Source: Luteimonas arsenica (lineage in GTDB: Bacteria > Pseudomonadota > Gammaproteobacteria > Xanthomonadales > Xanthomonadaceae). Taken from it: DNA of 64,000 bases. The translations under genes were made by a program, and so were the position numbers. Below the pieces are notes generated by a model. That model was not told where the DNA came from. It did not search any database and saw nothing but the letters and a program-made list of their open reading frames with translations. Below are positions 17,776 through 27,936 of the stretch, in pieces. How positions within the stretch are numbered: position 1 is the first letter of the stretch; every line of letters starts with the position of its first letter. The stretch spans positions 868,001 through 932,000 of the forward strand of contig NZ_SJRW01000002.1 of NCBI RefSeq assembly GCF_004352825.1. Direction: 5' to 3'.

Positions 17776-18780
17776 GTGACGATCGACAACGTGGCCTGGC
17801 TCGGCCCGGCGGCAATGGACTGGATACAGGCCCAGTCGCTGCCCAACTTGGTCTTCTTCCACGAGATCAACAGCTTCCTCGACGACGAGATCGGCGAATT
17901 CGCCGGCAACCTGCTGGGGCGCGTGGTGGCCGTGGCCGGGAGCGTCGCGCTGACCCTGCTCACGCTGTGGATCATGGTGCAGGGCTACCGCATCGCCACC
18001 GGCCTGTCGCGCGAGCCGATGATGGCCCTGGTGGGCGATTCGTTGAAGGCGGTGCTGGTGATCGGCATCGCCACGGGTGCGGCTGCGGGCACCGGTTCGA
18101 CCTATCGCATGCTCACCGGCGGCCTCACGGAGGTGGTGTCGGAGGTGGTGACCGGGCGCGAAGACGGTGGTGCCTACGAAGACATCGATCGCGCGCTGGC
18201 GATCATGCAGGTGGCGCTCGAGGTCATCGATTCCATCGACCACGGCGGTGACCTGCTCACCGAGCAGAACAAGTCACGGGCGATGTGGTTCACCGGCGTC
18301 GGGCTGGGCGGCCCGGCGATCATCGCCGCGGGCATGCTGCTGCTGAACAAGGTCGCGATGGCGCTGGTGGTGGGGCTGGGACCGATCTTCATCCTCTGCC
18401 TGCTGTTTCGCGCGACCCGACAGCTGTTCAGCAAATGGCTCTATTACGGCCTGGGCACGCTGTTCTCGCTCGCGCTGCTGACGGTGATGGTGACGCTCGC
18501 CATGGATATGCTGATCGCGGTCGGCATGGCCTTCTGGGTGGCGGACTGGCTCACCGGGGCCCCGCAGGAAAGCGTGTCCGCGATGGCCATGCAGCAGGGT
18601 GGAATGGGCCTGATCCTGACCATGCTGATCGTCAGCGCGCCGCCGATGGCGGCGATGTTCTTCAACGGGGTGCTGGGCCAGTTCTCGCCCTACAACGCGG
18701 TGGGCGTGGCCACCGGTGGCGGACAGGCGCCGCCACCGGGCTCGGGCCTGCCGCCGGGCGTGGTCGGGCGTGGGGGCTGA
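17776..18780 (+). CDS. virB6: VirB6 polytopic inner-membrane channel protein
   Basis: A 334-residue protein of the TrbL/VirB6 family with at least five hydrophobic segments (for example [70 protein letters not shown] and [18 protein letters not shown]) and a Gly/Pro-rich tail. VirB6 forms the inner-membrane part of the translocation path. It starts at GTG 17776, preceded by a clear GAGGAG site eight bases upstream. It is the last gene of the cluster. No virD4 follows; thrS is the next gene after about 280 bp. Confidence 0.9.
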   Translation: MTIDNVAWLGPAAMDWIQAQSLPNLVFFHEINSFLDDEIGEFAGNLLGRVVAVAGSVALTLLTLWIMVQGYRIATGLSREPMMALVGDSLKAVLVIGIATGAAAGTGSTYRMLTGGLTEVVSEVVTGREDGGAYEDIDRALAIMQVALEVIDSIDHGGDLLTEQNKSRAMWFTGVGLGGPAIIAAGMLLLNKVAMALVVGLGPIFILCLLFRATRQLFSKWLYYGLGTLFSLALLTVMVTLAMDMLIAVGMAFWVADWLTGAPQESVSAMAMQQGGMGLILTMLIVSAPPMAAMFFNGVLGQFSPYNAVGVATGGGQAPPPGSGLPPGVVGRGG

Positions 18781-18926
18781 GGTACGGCCGGCCGGGTGGG
18801 ACATCGCTGCCGGGGTTGCGGGCGCCGGCGCGGGCAGGGCGCCATGTACGGCTGGTGATGGGCTAGAATCGGTCGACATTCCCGGAGTCAGGTGGCCCGC
18901 GCCAACGCGCCGGCCGAGCGTGCGAC

Positions 18927-18953
18927 ATGAGTACTACCACCGCCCATTGCTGA
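18927..18953 (+). CDS. Putative threonine leader peptide (8 codons)
   Basis: Reads M-S-T-T-T-A-H-C-stop, with three adjacent threonine codons, between the virB6 end and thrS. Its size and position just upstream of an intrinsic terminator fit a transcription-attenuation leader. No strong Shine-Dalgarno is visible (only GAG about ten bases upstream). Three Thr codons in eight is suggestive but could be chance. Confidence 0.4.
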   Translation: MSTTTAHC

Positions 18954-18975
18954 TACCCGCCCGCGGCCGATCCGG

Positions 18976-18999
18976 AAGGCGCCCGCGTGGCGCCTTTTT
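18976..18999 (+). terminator. Intrinsic terminator in the thrS leader
   Basis: Perfect stem AAGGCGCC/GGCGCCTT with a five-base loop and a T run, between the Thr-rich leader peptide and thrS. Because thrS starts only 61 bp later in the same direction, this is either the end of the virB transcript or an attenuator for thrS. Confidence 0.7.
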
Positions 19000-19060
19000 C
19001 TCGCCCCGCGAGGCCGCCCTGACGGCGCCGCCCCGCACGATCCAGACAACCTCCACCCCC

Positions 19061-20965
19061 ATGATCACGATCACGCTCCCAGACGGCAGCCGCCGCGAGT
19101 TCGATGCCCCCGTCACCGTCATGCAGGTCGCCGAATCCATCGGCCCCGGCCTGGCCAAGGCCACCGTGGCCGGCAAGGTCGACGGCCGCCAGGTGGATGC
19201 CTCCGACCTCATCGACCACGACGCCAGCCTGCAGATCCTCACTCCGAAGGACGCCGAGGGCGTGGAGATCATCCGCCACTCCTGCGCCCATCTGGTCGGG
19301 CATGCGGTCAAGCAGCTGTACCCGGACGCCAAGATGGTGATCGGCCCGGTGATCGAGGACGGCTTCTATTACGACATCTGGCGCGAGCAGCCGTTCACGC
19401 CCGAGGACATGGCCGCGATCGAAGCCCGCATGCGCGAGCTGATCGACACCGAGTACGACGTGATCAAGCGCATGACCCCGCGCGATGAAGTCGTGGAGAC
19501 CTTCAAGGCCCGCGGCGAGGACTACAAGCTGCGCCTGATCGAGGACATGGGCCCCGAGGTCACGGCCATGGGCCTGTACCACCACCAGGAGTACGTGGAC
19601 ATGTGCCGCGGCCCGCACGTGCCCAACACGCGCTTCCTGAAGGCCTTCAAGCTGCTGCGCACCTCCGGCGCCTACTGGCGCGGCGATGCGAAGAACGAGC
19701 AGCTGCAGCGCATCTACGGCACCGCCTGGGCCGACACCAGGCAGCTCAAGGCCTACATCCAGCGCATCGAGGAGGCCGAGAAGCGCGACCACCGCCGCAT
19801 CGGCAGGCAGCAGGAGCTGTTCCACCTGCAGGAAGAGGCCCCGGGCCTGGTGTTCTGGCATCCCAAGGGCTGGGCGCTGTGGCAGGTGGTGGAGCAGTAC
19901 ATGCGCGGCGTCTACCGCGCCAGCGGCTACGGCGAGGTGCGCTGCCCGCAGATCCTGGACGTGAGCCTGTGGCAGAAGTCCGGCCACTGGGACAACTACA
20001 AGGAAAACATGTTCTTCACCGAGTCCGAGAAGCGGACCTACGCGGTGAAGCCCATGAACTGCCCGGGCCACGTGCAGGTCTTCAACCAGGGCCTGCACAG
20101 CTACCGAGACCTGCCGATCCGCTACGGCGAGTTCGGCAGCTGCCACCGCAACGAGCCCTCGGGCGCGCTGCACGGCATCCTGCGCGTGCGCGGCTTCACC
20201 CAGGACGACGGCCATGTGTTCTGCACCGAGTCCCAGGTCGAACAGGAGGTCACCGACTTCCACGCCCAGGCCATGAAGGTCTACGCCGATTTCGGCTTCA
20301 CCGACGTCCAGGTCAAGCTGGCCCTGCGCCCGGATTCCCGCCTGGGCGACGACGCCACCTGGGACAAGGCCGAGGCCGCCCTGCGCGGCGCGCTGTCCGC
20401 GGCCGGGGTCGAGTGGCAGGAGCTGCCGGGCGAGGGCGCCTTCTACGGCCCCAAGATCGAATACCACCTGCGCGACGCCATCGGCCGCACCTGGCAGCTG
20501 GGTACGATGCAGGTCGATTTCATGATGCCCGGCCGCCTGGGCGCGGAATACGTCGACGAAAGCAGCCAGAAGCGCACCCCGGTCATGCTGCACCGCGCCA
20601 TCGTCGGCTCGATGGAGCGCTTCATCGGCATCCTGATCGAGCACCACGCCGGCGCCTTCCCGGCCTGGCTGGCCCCGGTCCAGGCGGTGGTGATGAACAT
20701 CACCGACGCCCAGGCCGACTGGGCCGCCGAGGTCCGGAAAACCCTTGTGGATCAAGGGCTCAGGGTCGAATCCGATTTGCGGAACGAGAAGATCGGCTAT
20801 AAGATCCGCGAGCACACGCTTGCGCGCGTGCCGTACCTGCTCGTGGTGGGGGACCGCGAGAAGGAGCAGGGGGCGGTCGCGGTACGCACGCGCGGAGGGG
20901 AAGACCTGGGCTCGATGCCGCTGGCCGATTTCACGGCCCGCCTGCACGCGGAACGGGGTCCCTGA
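19061..20965 (+). CDS. thrS: Threonine--tRNA ligase
   Basis: A 634-residue class II synthetase that charges tRNA-Thr in the cytoplasm. It has an N-terminal TGS domain (about 1-62), then the editing domain with zinc/hydrolysis motif [10 protein letters not shown] and later [13 protein letters not shown]. The catalytic core contains motif 2 ([22 protein letters not shown]), zinc-ligand residues in KPMNCPGH, and motif 3 ([15 protein letters not shown]). The C-terminal anticodon-binding domain begins near [10 protein letters not shown]. Full length. ATG 19061 matches the family MI.I.LPDGS start. It is the first gene of the translation operon and may be controlled by the upstream leader. Confidence 0.97.
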   Translation: MITITLPDGSRREFDAPVTVMQVAESIGPGLAKATVAGKVDGRQVDASDLIDHDASLQILTPKDAEGVEIIRHSCAHLVGHAVKQLYPDAKMVIGPVIEDGFYYDIWREQPFTPEDMAAIEARMRELIDTEYDVIKRMTPRDEVVETFKARGEDYKLRLIEDMGPEVTAMGLYHHQEYVDMCRGPHVPNTRFLKAFKLLRTSGAYWRGDAKNEQLQRIYGTAWADTRQLKAYIQRIEEAEKRDHRRIGRQQELFHLQEEAPGLVFWHPKGWALWQVVEQYMRGVYRASGYGEVRCPQILDVSLWQKSGHWDNYKENMFFTESEKRTYAVKPMNCPGHVQVFNQGLHSYRDLPIRYGEFGSCHRNEPSGALHGILRVRGFTQDDGHVFCTESQVEQEVTDFHAQAMKVYADFGFTDVQVKLALRPDSRLGDDATWDKAEAALRGALSAAGVEWQELPGEGAFYGPKIEYHLRDAIGRTWQLGTMQVDFMMPGRLGAEYVDESSQKRTPVMLHRAIVGSMERFIGILIEHHAGAFPAWLAPVQAVVMNITDAQADWAAEVRKTLVDQGLRVESDLRNEKIGYKIREHTLARVPYLLVVGDREKEQGAVAVRTRGGEDLGSMPLADFTARLHAERGP

Positions 20966-21055
20966 GTATCATGTAAGCCGGTGCCTGCCATGCGGCGGGC
21001 GCCTTGGGTCCCGGGATCGGGGCCTGCCTGAAGTGCCACCCACGGAGATTGCAAT

Positions 21056-21577
21056 ATCAGTACCCCGGACAAGCAGAACCGAAGGAACCTTGAAATCCGC
21101 GTGCCGCGCGTGCGCGTGATCGGCTCGGACGGCGAAATGATCGGCGTGCTTTCGCGCGACGAAGCCCTCGCCATGGCCGAGGAAGAGGGCCTGGACCTCG
21201 TGGAGATCCAGCCCAATGCCGATCCGCCGGTCTGCAAGATCATGGACTTCGGCAAGTTCCGGTTCGAGGCGCAGAAGCGCGCGAACGAGGCCAAGAAGAA
21301 GTCGAAGCAGGTCGAGATCAAGGAAGTCAAGTTCCGTCCGGTGACCGACGAGGGCGACTACCAGATCAAGCTGCGCAAGATGCGCGAGTTCCTGGAAGAA
21401 GGCGACAAGATCAAGGTCAACATCCGCTTCCGTGGCCGCGAGATGAGCCACCAGGAGCTCGGCCGCCAGATGGCCGCCCGGATCGAGGCCGACCTGGGCG
21501 AGGACATCGTGATCGAGTCCCGGCCGCGCCTGGAAGGGCGCCAGATGGTCATGATGATCGCCCCGAAGAAGAAGTAG
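21056..21577 (+). CDS. infC: Translation initiation factor IF-3 (ATC start codon)
   Basis: IF-3 binds the 30S subunit and checks start-codon/initiator-tRNA pairing. The family N-terminus [20 protein letters not shown] is encoded directly after an ATC codon at 21056, with GGAG eight bases upstream (21044-21047). There is no ATG or GTG in a suitable position before GTG 21101, which would cut off 15 conserved residues. A rare AUC/AUU start is the known basis of infC self-repression in gammaproteobacteria, because IF-3 discriminates against it. The product is then 173 residues, with N-domain, Lys-rich linker ([17 protein letters not shown]) and C-domain ending MMIAPKKK. It follows thrS by 90 bp. 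Confidence 0.93.
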   Translation: MSTPDKQNRRNLEIRVPRVRVIGSDGEMIGVLSRDEALAMAEEEGLDLVEIQPNADPPVCKIMDFGKFRFEAQKRANEAKKKSKQVEIKEVKFRPVTDEGDYQIKLRKMREFLEEGDKIKVNIRFRGREMSHQELGRQMAARIEADLGEDIVIESRPRLEGRQMVMMIAPKKK

Positions 21578-21581
21578 GGCG

Positions 21582-21598
21582 CGGGGGCAAGCCCCCCC
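21582..21598 (+). other. GC-rich hairpin after infC
   Basis: GGGGGC AA GCCCCC-type inverted repeat directly after the infC stop, without a T run. It may protect the infC mRNA end or slow polymerase before the internal rpmI promoter. It is not a convincing intrinsic terminator. Confidence 0.45.
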
Positions 21599-21609
21599 AA
21601 GCCCCTGAT

Positions 21610-21639
21610 TTGCCACCGGAACCGTATTCCGTGCATAAT
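21610..21639 (+). promoter_or_regulatory. Internal sigma-70 promoter before rpmI-rplT
   Basis: TTGCCA (21610-21615), an 18-bp spacer and CATAAT (21634-21639). Transcription from here would give a leader of about 150 nt before rpmI, which contains two stable hairpins. Confidence 0.6.
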
Positions 21640-21647
21640 GCGCGGCT

Positions 21648-21711
21648 CGGTCCGCCTGCCTTGTGCTGGCGGACCGGTTGGACCCGCCGCGGCCCCTCCG
21701 GGACCCGCGGC
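21648..21711 (+). promoter_or_regulatory. Structured 5' leader of rpmI-rplT
   Basis: Two hairpins: a 9-bp stem CGGTCCGCC/GGCGGACCG (21648-21656 with 21668-21676) and a 7-bp stem GCCGCGG/CCGCGGC (21686-21692 with 21705-21711). In E. coli, L20 represses rpmI-rplT by binding an rRNA-like structure in this leader. A similar role here is possible but not shown by sequence identity. Confidence 0.4.
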
Positions 21712-21794
21712 CATCAGACCGGCAAGGGCAGGACGGAAAGCGTGGCGCAGGCCACCGCCCGGGCCAGTAGCGAAGTACCGACAAGGACACAGCA

Positions 21795-21992
21795 ATGCCC
21801 AAGATCAAGACGCATCGGGGCGCGGCCAAGCGCTTCCGGAAGACCGCTTCCGGCAAGTACAAGGCTGGCCACGCCAACCGCAGCCACATCCTGACCAAGA
21901 AGGCGACGAAGCGTAAGCGCAACCTCCGCCAGACGAACCACATCCCGGCGTGCGACTCCGGTCGCCTCGACCGCATGCTGCCGTATCTCTGA
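21795..21992 (+). CDS. rpmI: 50S ribosomal protein L35
   Basis: A 65-residue basic protein with the canonical L35 opening [14 protein letters not shown] and the segment [15 protein letters not shown]. It is part of the large ribosomal subunit. It lies between infC and rplT as in most gammaproteobacteria. rplT starts 13 bp after its stop, with GAGGAG providing the ribosome site, so the pair is co-translated from one transcript. Confidence 0.97.
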   Translation: MPKIKTHRGAAKRFRKTASGKYKAGHANRSHILTKKATKRKRNLRQTNHIPACDSGRLDRMLPYL

Positions 21993-22005
21993 GGAGGACT
22001 GAACC

Positions 22006-23515
<1,510 letters not shown>

Positions 23516-23558
23516 CGCCCGCGCGTCGGGCCCCTCGTTCCTGCATCCGGGTGTTGCG

Positions 23559-25934
23559 ATGAAATTCTCAGAGAACTGGCTGCGCCAGCACGTCCCCACC
23601 GAAGCCACGCGCGACGAACTGGCCGCGACCCTGACCGCCATCGGCCTCGAGGTCGAAGAGGTCACGCCGCTGGGCGAGGCGCTGGACGGCGTGGTGGTCG
23701 CGCGCATCGTGTCGGCCGAAAAGCATCCGGAGGCCGACCGCCTGCAGGTCTGCCAGGTCGATTCCGGCAACGGCGCGATGCTGCAGATCGTCTGCGGCGC
23801 GCCGAACGCGCGCGCCGGCCTGGTCGCGCCGCTGGCGACCATCGGCACCACGGTCGGCGAACTCACGATCAAGGCTGCGAAGCTGCGCGGCGTCGAGTCC
23901 AACGGCATGCTGTGCTCGGCGAAGGAGCTGGGCATCGATGCCGATGCCTCGGGCCTGCTCGAACTGCCCGACGACGCGGTGCCGGGCACGCCGCTGGCGG
24001 AGTACCTGGGCCTTCCGGACGCGAGCTTCGAACTCAAGCTCACGCCCAACCGCGCCGACTGCTTCGGCATCCGCGGCATCGCCTTCGACGTCGCCGCGGC
24101 CTGCGGCGGCGAGGTGGCGGCGCTGGACGCGGCGCCGGTGCCGGCCGCCACCGATGCGACGGTCGAGGTGCGCCTGGACGCCGGCGCCGACGCGCCGCGC
24201 TACCTCGGCCGCGTCATCGAAGGCGTCGATGCCGGCCGCGCCACGCCGCTGTGGATGGCCGAGCGCCTGCGCCGCAGCGGCGTGCGCCCGGTGTCGCTGC
24301 TGGTCGACGTGACCCAGTACGTGATGCTCGAACTCGGCCAGCCGATGCACGCCTATGACCGCGACCTGCTCAAGGGCCCGGTCGGCGTGCGCCGCGGGCG
24401 CGGCGGTGAATCGCTGCAGCTGCTCGATGGCCGCGAGGCGGCGCTCGACGACGGCTTCCTGGTCATCACCGACGCCGACCGCCCGGTCGGCCTCGCCGGC
24501 CTGATGGGCGGCTTCGACACCCGCGTGACCGATGCCACCCGCAACGTGTTCCTCGAGGCCGCGCACTTCGCCCCGGCCGCGATCATCGGCCGTGGCCGCC
24601 GCCTGGGCCTGCACACCGATGCCGGCCACCGCTTCGAGCGCGGCGTCGACCCCGAACTGCCGCGCACCGCGATCGAATACGCGACAAAGCTGGTCCTCGA
24701 TATCGCCGGCGGCACCCCGGGCCCGGTCACCGAGGCCGTGCTCGCCGATGCGCTGCCGCAGCCCGCGACCATCACCCTGCGCCGCGCGCGCCTGGCCCGC
24801 GTGCTCGGCGTCGCGATCGCCGATGCCGAGGTCGAGCGCATCCTGCGCGCGCTGGGCCTGGGCGTCGAAGCCGGCAGCGATGGCTGGACGGTGACCGCCC
24901 CGACCCGCCGCTTCGACCTCGCCATCGAGGAAGACCTGGTCGAGGAAATCGCCCGCATCCACGGCTATGACGCCGTGCCGACCACGCTGCCCGGCGGCTC
25001 GACCCGCCTGGTCGCGCCGTCCGAAGGCCAGGTGCCCGAGCACGACCTGCGCCGCGCGCTGGCCGGCCGCGGCTACCTCGAGGCCATCAACTACGCGTTC
25101 GTCGACGCCGCGCTGCTGCAGCGCTGGCAGGCCGACGAGGCCCTGGTGCCGCTGGCCAACCCGCTCAGCGCCGAACTGGGCGTGATGCGCCCGCGCCTGC
25201 TGCCCGGTCTGGTCGACGCCCTGGCGCGCAACGCCGCGCGCCAGCAGGGCCGCGTGCGCCTGTTCGAGCTGGGCAAGGTGTTCAGCGCCACCGCGGCCGG
25301 CGAGGCCCCGCGCGAAACCCCGCGCATCGCCGCGGTCGCCCGCGGCGAGGCTGCCGCCGAGCAGTGGGGAACGGCCGCCCGTCGCGTTGATTTCCACGAC
25401 CTCAAGGGTGATCTTGAAGCCCTGGCCGCGCTGTCGGGCGCCCGCCTGGCCTTCCGCCCGGCGGCGCCGTCCTGGGCCCATCCCGGCCGCGCGGCCGAGG
25501 TGCTGCGCGATGGCGAAGTCGTCGGCGCGATCGCCGAACTGCACCCGCGCCTGCAGCAGGCCCTGGGGTTGGACCACCCCGTCGTGGCCTTCGAGCTGGA
25601 CCTCGCGGCCCTGACCGCGCGCGGCCTGCCGAAGGCGAAGCCGCTGTCGAAGTTCCCCTCGGTACGCCGCGACCTCGCATTCATCGTCGCCGACAGCGTG
25701 GCCTGGGCCGAGCTCGAGGCCACGGCCGCGGCGGCCGCAGGCCCGGCCCTGCGCAGCCTGCGACTGTTCGACGTCTACGCCGGAAAGGGCGTGGAAACGG
25801 GATTCAAGAGTGCGGCCATGGGCTTGATTCTGCAGGATGATTCGCGCACGCTGACCGACCGCGACGTGGATGCGGTGGTGGCCTCGGTCACCGACGCCGT
25901 CGCGGTCGCGCATGGAGCGCGGATCAGGGGATGA
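23559..25934 (+). CDS. pheT: Phenylalanine--tRNA ligase beta subunit
   Basis: A 791-residue protein that recognises and edits tRNA-Phe with PheS. Domains in order: N-terminal B1 part; EMAP-like tRNA-binding domain (about 40-150, [10 protein letters not shown] to [10 protein letters not shown]); B3/B4 editing domain (about 210-390, [20 protein letters not shown] and [11 protein letters not shown]); B5 domain (about 400-470); a catalytic-like core; and the C-terminal FDX-ACB anticodon domain ([13 protein letters not shown]). Normal length for the family. ihfA follows 13 bp downstream. Confidence 0.97.
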   Translation: MKFSENWLRQHVPTEATRDELAATLTAIGLEVEEVTPLGEALDGVVVARIVSAEKHPEADRLQVCQVDSGNGAMLQIVCGAPNARAGLVAPLATIGTTVGELTIKAAKLRGVESNGMLCSAKELGIDADASGLLELPDDAVPGTPLAEYLGLPDASFELKLTPNRADCFGIRGIAFDVAAACGGEVAALDAAPVPAATDATVEVRLDAGADAPRYLGRVIEGVDAGRATPLWMAERLRRSGVRPVSLLVDVTQYVMLELGQPMHAYDRDLLKGPVGVRRGRGGESLQLLDGREAALDDGFLVITDADRPVGLAGLMGGFDTRVTDATRNVFLEAAHFAPAAIIGRGRRLGLHTDAGHRFERGVDPELPRTAIEYATKLVLDIAGGTPGPVTEAVLADALPQPATITLRRARLARVLGVAIADAEVERILRALGLGVEAGSDGWTVTAPTRRFDLAIEEDLVEEIARIHGYDAVPTTLPGGSTRLVAPSEGQVPEHDLRRALAGRGYLEAINYAFVDAALLQRWQADEALVPLANPLSAELGVMRPRLLPGLVDALARNAARQQGRVRLFELGKVFSATAAGEAPRETPRIAAVARGEAAAEQWGTAARRVDFHDLKGDLEALAALSGARLAFRPAAPSWAHPGRAAEVLRDGEVVGAIAELHPRLQQALGLDHPVVAFELDLAALTARGLPKAKPLSKFPSVRRDLAFIVADSVAWAELEATAAAAAGPALRSLRLFDVYAGKGVETGFKSAAMGLILQDDSRTLTDRDVDAVVASVTDAVAVAHGARIRG

Positions 25935-25947
25935 GGAGACTGGCGGC

Positions 25948-26250
25948 ATGGCGTTGACGAAGGCGGAAATGGCTGAGCGGCTGTATGTGGAAGTCGGCCT
26001 GAACAAGCGCGAGGCGAAGGAATTCGTCGACGCCTTCTTCGACGTGCTGCGCGAAGCCCTGCAGGGTGGGCGCCAGGTCAAGCTCTCGGGCTTCGGCAAC
26101 TTCGACCTGCGCCGCAAGAACCAGCGCCCCGGCCGCAACCCCAAGACCGGCGAGGAGATCCCGATCTCCGCCCGCACCGTGGTCACCTTCCGCCCGGGCC
26201 AGAAGCTCAAGGAGCGCGTGGAAGCCTACGCGGGAGCCGCCCATGCTTGA
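25948..26250 (+). CDS. ihfA: Integration host factor alpha subunit
   Basis: A 100-residue DNA-bending protein of the HU/IHF family. The N-terminal helices ([20 protein letters not shown]) precede a beta arm with the conserved [11 protein letters not shown], whose Pro intercalates into DNA. IHF (with IhfB) bends DNA sharply at specific sites and assists sigma-54 promoters and recombination. The pheST-ihfA order is conserved in gammaproteobacteria. Its last 8 bp overlap the MerR-family gene. Confidence 0.95.
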   Translation: MALTKAEMAERLYVEVGLNKREAKEFVDAFFDVLREALQGGRQVKLSGFGNFDLRRKNQRPGRNPKTGEEIPISARTVVTFRPGQKLKERVEAYAGAAHA

Positions 26251-26599
26251 CCCCGGCAGCAACCGCGAACTCCCGCCGATCCCGGCCAAGCGCTACTTCA
26301 CCATCGGCGAGGTCAGCGAGCTCTGCGACGTCAAGCCGCACGTGCTGCGCTACTGGGAGACCGAATTCCCCAGCCTCAGCCCGGTCAAGCGCCGCGGCAA
26401 CCGCCGCTACTACCAGCGCCACGACGTGCTGATGGTGCGCCAGATCCGCGGCCTGCTGTACGAGCAGGGCTACACCATCGGCGGCGCCCGCCTGCGCCTG
26501 GAGGGCGAGGACGCCAGGCAGGAGTCCGCGCTCAGCAGCCAGATCGTCCGCCAGGTGCGGATGGAGCTGGAGGAAGTGCTGCAACTGCTGAGGCGCTGA
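26243..26599 (+). CDS. MerR family transcriptional regulator
   Basis: A 118-residue protein with an N-terminal MerR winged-helix domain: [30 protein letters not shown] is the helix-turn-helix with the RYWE signature, followed by [12 protein letters not shown]-terminal dimerisation helix ([21 protein letters not shown]) follows. No Cys-containing effector domain is seen, so it is not a metal sensor of the classical type. A MerR gene after ihfA is a conserved arrangement in many proteobacteria, but its targets are not known to me. Confidence 0.88.
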   Translation: MLDPGSNRELPPIPAKRYFTIGEVSELCDVKPHVLRYWETEFPSLSPVKRRGNRRYYQRHDVLMVRQIRGLLYEQGYTIGGARLRLEGEDARQESALSSQIVRQVRMELEEVLQLLRR

Positions 26600-26650
26600 G
26601 CCCGACTGAAGTTTCCTTGCCGGCGGCTCCCATCACGGCGCCGCGACGGC

Positions 26651-26656
26651 TATAAT
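26651..26656 (+). promoter_or_regulatory. -10 box of the tRNA-Pro promoter
   Basis: Perfect TATAAT nine bases before the tRNA-Pro 5' end. A good -35 box at 16-18 bp spacing is not obvious. Confidence 0.6.
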
Positions 26657-26664
26657 TCTCCGAC

Positions 26665-26741
26665 CGGGGTATAGCGCAGCCTGGTAGCGCACTTGTCTGG
26701 GGGACAAGTGGTCGTCGGTTCGAATCCGGCTACCCCGACCA
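26665..26741 (+). tRNA. tRNA-Pro (anticodon GGG)
   Basis: A 77-nt cloverleaf. Acceptor stem CGGGGTA pairs with TACCCCG. The anticodon loop CTGGGGG sits in a CTTGT/ACAAG stem. T-loop GTTCGAATC is canonical and the CCA end is encoded. It is followed by an intrinsic terminator. Confidence 0.96.
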
Positions 26742-26751
26742 TCCTATTGTC

Positions 26752-26781
26752 CGAAGCCCGCCTTGCGCGGGCTTCGTGCTT
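26752..26781 (+). terminator. Terminator after tRNA-Pro
   Basis: Ten-base-pair stem CGAAGCCCGC/GCGGGCTTCG (26752-26761 with 26767-26776), five-base loop, then TGCTTTC. Confidence 0.8.
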
Positions 26782-26853
26782 TCCGGGGCAGGTCGCCGGG
26801 AACCATTCGCGCGCGGCCTGCTCCAATGGAACCACCAGCTCAGGGAGTGAGGC

Positions 26854-27936
26854 ATGCGCGTGAGGTCTGCAGGGATGGTTTTCGCACTGTTGGCGCTGGC
26901 GGCGCCGATGGCACTGGCGGCCACTGCCGCGACCGCGCTGCAGGCCGCGCCGGAGCCGGCACCTGTCGACGGGGCCGTGGTCGAGGCGGCGCCCGATCCG
27001 CGCCCCGCCGCATCCGCCAACGGCATCGTCGACCTCGAAACCATGGTCGTCTCCGGCGCCCAGCCCGGCCCCGGCATGTGGAAGGTGATCCACGGCGACC
27101 ACGTCCTGCACATCCTCGGCACGGTGTCGCCGCTGCCGCACCGCATGGAGTGGATGTCGGCCGAGGTCGAGTCGGTGATCGCAGGTGCGCAGGTGGTGGT
27201 CGCGCCGCCGTCGGTGGCGGTTGGCGCGGACATCGGCGTCTTCCGCGGCATGGCCCTGTTGCCGGCGATGCTGCGCGCGCGCAACAACCCCGGCAAGCGG
27301 CCGTTGCGCGAGGTGGTGTCGCCGGAGCTGTACGCGCGCTGGGAGGTTCTCAAGGCGCGCTACATGGGTCGTGACCGCGGCGTCGAGAAGCGACGCCCGC
27401 TGCTGGCGGCGCAGGAACTGTACGAGGCGGCGCTGAAGAAGTCGGGCCTGCGCATGGGCGGCGTGGTCGCACCGGTGGTGGCGAAGGCGCGCAAGGCCGC
27501 GGGCGTGCCGCTGGTCGAGACCCGCATCGAGCTCAAGGTCGAGGATCCGAAGGGCATCCTGAAGGAGTTCAATGAAAGTGATCTGGCCGACCGCGAGTGC
27601 TTCGCCGGCACCATGGCCCGGATCGAGACCGACCTCGACAACATGCGCGCCCGCGCCAATGCCTGGGCGGTGGGCGACATCGAGGGCCTGCGCGCGCTGC
27701 CCTACGAGAACCACTACGAGGCCTGCCAGGAGGCCCTGACCGGCAGCGCGCTGGCAAAGCGGCTGGGCATCGACGATCTGCCGCAGCGCGCCGGCGAACA
27801 GTGGCTGGCCAACGTCGAGCAGGCGCTGGCGGACCATGCCAGCAGCTTCGCGGTCCTGCCGATGCACCAGCTGCTCGGTGACGACGGCATGCTCGAGAAA
27901 CTCACCGCGCGGGGCTACGTCGTCGAAGCCCCGTGA
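26854..27936 (+). CDS. TraB/GumN family protein
   Basis: A 360-residue exported protein with a signal peptide (about 1-23) and a TraB/GumN (Tiki-like) domain from about residue 70. The first family motif, usually GTxH, reads LHILGTVSPLPHRM here: the metal-ligand His is replaced by Ser and a His appears four residues later. The second conserved region AGTMARIETDLDNMRARANAWAVGD and the final FAVLPMHQLLGDDGMLEKL follow the family pattern. Function is unknown; Tiki relatives are metalloproteases, but activity here is doubtful. Its 3' end overlaps the convergent GGDEF gene by 22 bp. Confidence 0.8.
   Translation: MRVRSAGMVFALLALAAPMALAATAATALQAAPEPAPVDGAVVEAAPDPRPAASANGIVDLETMVVSGAQPGPGMWKVIHGDHVLHILGTVSPLPHRMEWMSAEVESVIAGAQVVVAPPSVAVGADIGVFRGMALLPAMLRARNNPGKRPLREVVSPELYARWEVLKARYMGRDRGVEKRRPLLAAQELYEAALKKSGLRMGGVVAPVVAKARKAAGVPLVETRIELKVEDPKGILKEFNESDLADRECFAGTMARIETDLDNMRARANAWAVGDIEGLRALPYENHYEACQEALTGSALAKRLGIDDLPQRAGEQWLANVEQALADHASSFAVLPMHQLLGDDGMLEKLTARGYVVEAP

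Larger units (their letters stand above)
18864..18999 (+). promoter_or_regulatory. Putative thrS leader: -10-like box, Thr-rich leader peptide and terminator (attenuator)
   Basis: A TAGAAT box (18864-18869) is followed by a short open frame at 18927-18953 encoding M-S-T-T-T-A-H-C, with three consecutive Thr codons (ACT ACC ACC). About 25 bp later lies a hairpin with stem GGCGCC/GGCGCC (18978-18983 and 18989-18994) extended by AA/TT and a run of five T (18995-18999). Leader peptide plus intrinsic terminator before thrS is the layout of a ribosome-mediated attenuator that responds to charged tRNA-Thr. I could not pick out a convincing antiterminator by eye and the leader ribosome site is weak, so regulation is inferred. 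Confidence 0.5.

Noticed and set aside
14609-17815. A 1068-codon open frame antisense to virB4/virB5
   Set aside because: It mirrors the high third-position GC of virB4 on the other strand, has no family features, and virB4 itself is unmistakable. Similar long antisense frames at 2389-5010, 4331-6394, 18863-20947 and 57724-60324 are rejected for the same reason.
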